In this document: in pieces, positions 18,522 through 19,535 of the stretch | Position numbering within the stretch: position 1 is the stretch's first letter | Layout: each line of letters starts with the position of its first letter | Assembly: GCA_015478945.1 (NCBI GenBank) | Contig: JABUQX010117013.1 | Location: 1-19,535 of the forward strand | Direction of reading: 5' to 3' | DNA length: 19,535 bases | From: Trachelipus rathkii | Lineage: Eukaryota; Arthropoda; Malacostraca; Isopoda; Trachelipodidae | Notes under the pieces: model-generated | Databases searched by the model: none | What the model was told of the DNA's origin: nothing | Seen by the model: the letters and a program-made list of their open reading frames with translations, nothing else | Translations under genes and position numbers: made by a program

Positions 18522-18761
18522 TCATTTGCACAAGTGTTCAGTGATTAAATGCATCTTTCTACACCTAGAATTTTTCGTGTTGTTGAATAGAGTATCTTCT
18601 TTAACAGTTTCCTCACCTAAAGCTTTAGATAATGGATCCTTTGAACAGCTCTCATCTTCAGTCACTTTCTTGGTCCGTTTCCTCTTCAAAGTCGAAGGGA
18701 TCTCATTCAAAAGAGCAACATTGACATCATTTTGTATCGGCTTTCTTCTATGAGTACTCAT
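18522..18761 (-). CDS. Small basic/acidic protein or terminal exon, unknown
   Basis: A minus-strand frame of 79 codons runs from ATG (18761-18759) to TGA (18524-18522). The peptide is hydrophilic. Residues 22-36 contain the Lys/Arg cluster KRKRTKK, a typical nuclear localisation pattern, followed by an acidic stretch (TEDESCSKD) and GEETVKED. The C-terminal end has [13 protein letters not shown]. The frame stays open upstream through a TA array as far as 18977, but that part is Tyr/Ile repeat and is not believed. The start ATG lies in the palindrome ATGAGTACTCAT. AATAAA words follow the stop. A sequence AG/GTGTAG inside codons 65-67 could be a splice donor instead. No family is recognised. 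It is the most gene-like frame in the window. Confidence 0.4.
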   Translation of the reverse strand: MSTHRRKPIQNDVNVALLNEIPSTLKRKRTKKVTEDESCSKDPLSKALGEETVKEDTLFNNTKNSRCRKMHLITEHLCK

Positions 18762-18771
18762 ATATAAATAT

Positions 18772-18773
<2 letters not shown>

Positions 18774-18859
<86 letters not shown>

Positions 18860-18882
18860 TATAACATAATATAATATATATA
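18774..18882. repeat. Clean (TA)n array
   Basis: About 33 uninterrupted TA units at 18774-18840, then one GT interruption and more TA. It is the cleanest and longest perfect TA run in the window and therefore the one most likely to be length-polymorphic. Confidence 0.97.
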
Positions 18883-18939
18883 TGAATTGATGTCTGAATG
18901 TGAATTTTTTGACATCTGCGGATGCGGATATTTAGGATG

Positions 18940-19535
18940 AAAACAATATATATATATAATAATAATATATATAACATATAACTAATATATATATATATAT
19001 AATATATATATATATAATATCCTTATGTATATATAACAACTGCTATACTACTTCTTTGTATGTATATAACTGCTGTATGCCAGCAATACGTATATATGTA
19101 GCCCAATAACAGTAGCCAACCAGCCAGTAATAACAATAACTGCTCTTAATAACCAACCAGCCGTACATATATATATGCTACCAATAATAATAATATATGT
19201 AATAGTAATATGTTTGTAATATGTGTAATAATAACCAATAATAATATTAATAATAATAATAATAACCAATAACAGTATTATCAATAATATTAACCAATAA
19301 TATTACTTTCAACTCAACTACCATATATATATATCATATGTTATATTATATTATATAATATGTAATATATATAATATGTATGTAATAATATGTAATAATA
19401 TAATAATAATAACAACAATAATATATATAATAACTCAACAACAATAATATATATATACGGTGTGTAATATCATATATATATATATAATAATAATATTCAA
19501 TAACAACAATAATAATGTAACAACAACAACAACAA
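18940..19535. repeat. TA, AAT and AAC compound array
   Basis: TA runs interleaved with AATAAT, AACAAC and TAATATGTAATA. At 19100-19160 the phrase AACCAGCC appears twice together with AATAACAGTAGC / AATAACTGCTC, a short tandem duplication of about 48 bases. The window ends in an (AAC)n run. No gene is seen. Confidence 0.88.

Overview
This looks like non-genic or intron-scale DNA from a eukaryotic nuclear genome, most likely an invertebrate animal. The sequence is AT-rich, has no prokaryotic gene organisation, and is dominated by imperfect (TA)n arrays. It also holds many other microsatellites (GT, CT, GTCT, TAC, AAT), several minisatellites, tRNA-derived SINE-like segments read by RNA polymerase III boxes, and foldback (hairpin) elements of the MITE kind. 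Such extreme simple-repeat density is known from decapod crustaceans and some molluscs, but nothing here fixes the taxon. No complete, recognisable gene, rRNA or functional tRNA was found.

Layout: 1-1925 is AT-rich single-copy-looking sequence with a small hairpin (227-256) and a GC-richer island (1540-1925). From 1925 on, TA arrays alternate with short islands. The islands are: a GT array, A-tract and G-run cluster (2410-3240); a GCGGTT-type repeat, TAC/AAT arrays and a decayed minus-strand reading frame (3590-4943); a minus-strand SINE-like element (5088-5322); a 36-bp duplication and a ~750-bp minisatellite with an 11-bp unit (5739-6740); a compound hairpin element, a second decayed minus-strand reading frame and a GTCT/CT array (7380-8670); a possible exon fragment (9704-9955); copy A of a dispersed repeat and a G-quadruplex candidate (10430-11100); a ~675-bp foldback element (11401-12078); a ~146-bp hairpin element (13296-13441); tRNA-like repeat units (14284-15040); copy B of the dispersed repeat (15940-16400); an 84-bp tandem repeat with a conserved stem-loop (16480-16732); a possible exon fragment (17231-17410); a 118-bp minisatellite (17899-18265); and the best small coding candidate (18522-18761, minus) with AATAAA signals after its stop.

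No set of genes working together can be described. The coherent story is repeat biology. Mobile or once-mobile segments sit directly between TA arrays, two pairs of repeats allow copy-to-copy comparison, and a few islands keep traces of protein coding. All protein-coding calls here are low to moderate confidence. They rest on open frame length, composition and stop placement, not on recognised domains. The ragged TA arrays may partly reflect long-read assembly error, which would also create false frameshifts.
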